Below are positions 61,492-64,000 of a stretch of 64,000 nucleotides of DNA, piece after piece. Both the position numbers and the translations under genes were made by a program. Position 1 is the stretch's first letter. Every line of letters begins with the position of its first letter. The notes under the pieces were generated by a model. It worked only from the letters and a program-made list of their open reading frames with translations, made no database searches and was not told the origin of the DNA. Origin of the DNA: Dichomitus squalens LYAD-421 SS1 (lineage: Eukaryota; Basidiomycota; Agaricomycetes; Polyporales; Polyporaceae); contig NW_006766892.1 of NCBI RefSeq assembly GCF_000275845.1, positions 400,736-464,735 on the forward strand, read 5' to 3'.

Positions 61492-64000
61492 TCACTCAAT
61501 CATCTTCATAACGAGTTCGGAGATCCATTGTATCATCTTCGTCGCATGGCCACGGTTCAGAGGAAGGAACTGGAAGCTGTTAACGAGCCCTTGCATTCCC
61601 TGCTCCTCGAGCGCGTTCAAATGCCGACGGCCTGGACCATGGACGACACCTTCGTCAACTGTACTTAGCGTGGACGCTGAGCCGGCGCCCGCCAATGTCC
61701 GCGAACTTGGAGGTGCAGTACGCTCCATGTCTTGCGTAGCCACACGGAAGACATTTGACACAGCGAGCAAGATGACGGGGCTGTTCGAGTTCGCGAATGT
61801 CTCTTTGATCTTGTCCTGGAGACTCTCGTACCTGTAACCGAAGTCAGTGTATTCTGCACAATAGAATCAGAAGAGCCAGGCACTTACGCCACGCCGATCA
61901 CCTCTGGCCAAGCGTCCGCGACATCCGACAGGATGTTGTACAAGATTGCCGACTCCGTATCATCGCCTTGTGCAGTCGCAAGCATCGCGGTGACGAACGA
62001 AGTCACGAGCAGCGCCGTATTGCTGTCCGCATACCCAATGAGCCCGAACGGCATCCTGTAGACCGAGTCCTCCTCATCCGTTGACCAGACCGCGTCCTCC
62101 GAGAGCCAGGACTGGTCGACGTTGGCTTCTTCTAACAAACGCTTGAAGCTGCGCACCCGCGTGGACATCGGGATCAGTGCAAGGACATAGCCCAAGACAT
62201 CGTGGCATATCGGCGCTCCGGGACCATCGTCGGCGTGCTCGACCTCCACGCATGACCTGACAGTGATATTGAGGAGACTGCGGAGTGCTCCTTCAGCTGC
62301 GTCGCGCAGAGCCGAGTGCCTGACGCCCTTGAAGACCGTTGCCGCCAAAGAGAACGAAAAGCTCGAGTCGAAGGAGAGGCCCAGAAGATGGTCGAGCTGA
62401 CACGCGATATCCTCCAGGGCGACACGACCTTCCAGAAGCGTCGCAGGGACGCCACGTTCCTTGAAGTGTCCATGCTCAGCCATATTCTCGACGGTTACGC
62501 GGAGTAGACGGATAGCCTCGACGTATAATGCCATATGACTTGATTGCAAGAGTGCGACAGCGAGCCAGAATAGTTGCGCCAAATAGCGGGAGTTGCCATT
62601 CGTAGCGGGAACGACATTAGTGATACAACGAAGCATGCTCACAACCGACGTTGTGTCAGTCTCGCTGGCTTGAGATAGGGCCGTCTTGAATGCGACGAGC
62701 ATCTGGTAGAGCAAGTCATCGTCGACATCGGACTTTGCGAGAACACCAAGAGCTACGAAGGCTCTGCTCTGCACTGCCGGTGAAAGCTGGAAGGCGGACG
62801 AGGTTATCAAACTCATCCAACGAGCGCGCCACACGTTCAAGAGCCCTACGAGCTGGTAAGTGGTGGCCCGGATGGTTCCTGAGACAGGAAAACATACCCT
62901 TCGTTCCAGATATGGCCTGCATGATCCGCACCAGTAGCTTGGTGAGAGCCTCAAGGTCGTCGATCAAAGCCTTTCCATTTGGTGGATCGTAGATGACATA
63001 TTCACTCGTAGGCGTAGGCCTACTCAGGCCAAACAGCCTGAGACCTTCTGGTTGGCAGCATTCGTCCAGCAAGGCCTCAATTTCGGGACTCGCAGTTGCG
63101 TCGGTAAGTCGAAGGGAACACATAGCGTGGAGCATGTGGGTGATGATTGCATACACTGTACTCCGAACGTAGAGTTCTCCTGTAGCGGCGATGAGGGTGA
63201 CGAGATGCATGATCTCGGGAACGAATAGTTGGCTCTGAACGGTGTTCTTGGCGGAGTTGCCGATGACCAGGATGAGACGGGTGAGACATGCGATCTCGTT
63301 CCAGTGAACGTTCTCCGACAGATTCCTCGTCGGTTTGATGGACGTCTTGCCAATGACCTGAAAACATGATGAGCGGGCTGCAACACAAGCACTACCGCCT
63401 AGATCATACCTTCCGGACCCGTGCCAGGACGCGTCCACGGACGTTGATGGTGTTGAGCGCGCTCATGGTATCGGCGACCTTCTCACATCGCGAAGAACCC
63501 ATCCCACCGTCGACAGCGGCACGCATGAGCTCATCCAAGATGATGTTGATGGTGTTGGTCTCGAGCTTCCCAACCTCAAACCAGATAAATTTCTGCACGA
63601 AACTGTGAAGCTGTGCGGCTAGTGAGCTCCTAAGGACATTTGTATCATAGAAGCGACGTACCTCGGTTTCACCCGTGGTAAGGTCGACAAGCATGCGGAT
63701 ACAGTCTCGGAACCGAGTACCTGATGGCTCGTAGAATTTGCTGCAGGGGTCTGTGAACAAAGCCAAGTTTTTGATCCAAGGACACAAGTATTGGAGACAG
63801 TTAGCTCGCAAAGGAACATCCATCTTAGCAATGTTCCCGGCCATCTCGGAAAGGAAATCCATGGTGAGTTGAGGAACGTGGTTGGACAACCCTTCGCTGA
63901 CCATCACAAGGAAGGGTCCAGGGTGTCCAGTGGCCACTACTCCCTTTGAAGGAACAGCTGGACGGCCTTCGAAGTCCAGGTAGGTGCAAATAGCTGATAG
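61492..64000 (-). CDS. Neurofibromin/IRA-type RasGAP, C-terminal part (5' truncated by window)
   Basis: The frame is open at the window edge and the gene begins beyond it, so the RasGAP domain itself is not visible. What is seen is the HEAT/ARM-like C-terminal region characteristic of neurofibromin: LSAICTYLDFEGRP at the edge, FYEPSGTRFRDCIRMLVDLT, IILDELMRAAVDGGMGSSRC, ALNTINVRGRVLARVRKV, HWNEIACLTRLILVIG, SAFQLSPAVQSRAFVALGVL, RHSALRDAAEGALRSLLNIT, ending in GMQGLVNSFQFLPLNRGHAT and KMIQWISELVMKMIE. The family turns off Ras (IRA1/IRA2 in yeast, GapA in Aspergillus). Introns follow VRK (near 63411), GTKG (near 62895) and VIGVA (near 61885). A likely 51-nt intron at about 63611-63661 is an exact multiple of three. 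Confidence 0.88.

Overview
The window is nuclear DNA of a filamentous basidiomycete, most likely an Agaricomycete of polypore type. The signs are many short GT-AG introns (about 50-80 nt) with CTNAC-like branch points, compact genes on both strands, three members of the DUF6533 multi-TM family typical of mushroom-forming fungi, two BTB/POZ genes and a decaying F-box gene, a secreted sedolisin, an intron-containing tRNA, and small terminal-inverted-repeat elements. Species cannot be named from this sequence.

Layout, left to right. 1.3-12.4 kb: secreted aldose 1-epimerase (+), a large coiled-coil/disordered protein (-), a membrane-anchored alpha/beta hydrolase (+) sharing a 259-bp promoter gap with it, and a secreted tripeptidyl peptidase of the sedolisin family (-). 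14-23 kb: a GRAM/WBP2-like protein with a PPxY motif (+), then on the minus strand a DUF6533 membrane protein, decayed membrane-protein coding sequence, the ribosome-biogenesis factor RRP7, a small homeodomain-like protein and the replication kinase CDC7. 23-29.8 kb: a 72-bp-arm inverted repeat, a tRNA-Arg(UCG) with a 13-nt intron beside a tRNA 3'-half fragment, a membrane-tethered ubiquitin protease (+), a second long inverted repeat, an 89-residue four-exon gene and a MITE-like element.

29.8-45.1 kb is the most unusual part: a direct tandem duplication of a roughly 7-kb block (29842-36867 and 36879-43313). The block carries a DnaJC28-domain gene, a double-BTB gene, a DUF6533 gene and the last exon of a delta-1-pyrroline-5-carboxylate dehydrogenase (P5CDH). 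The left copy holds only the stranded terminal P5CDH exon; the right copy runs into the complete gene. Both DnaJC28-like genes are intact and equal in length. The BTB gene survives only in the left copy; its stump in the right copy is followed by a 663-bp transposon-like element with perfect 24-bp inverted repeats and flanking TA.

45.5-64 kb: a single-BTB protein, an RRM-containing cyclophilin (PPIL4/Cyp6 type), a broken F-box gene, a long coiled-coil protein, a single-pass membrane protein, an uncertain CPxC gene, a stomatin-family protein, and at the right edge the C-terminal part of a neurofibromin/IRA-type RasGAP that starts outside the window.

The genes are mostly independent housekeeping units and no metabolic cluster is evident. 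Intron positions were inferred by reading frame and splice signals only. Where exon lengths were added up (epimerase, coiled-coil protein, hydrolase, sedolisin, GRAM protein, RRP7, homeodomain-like protein, both DnaJC28 copies) the totals are exact multiples of three.
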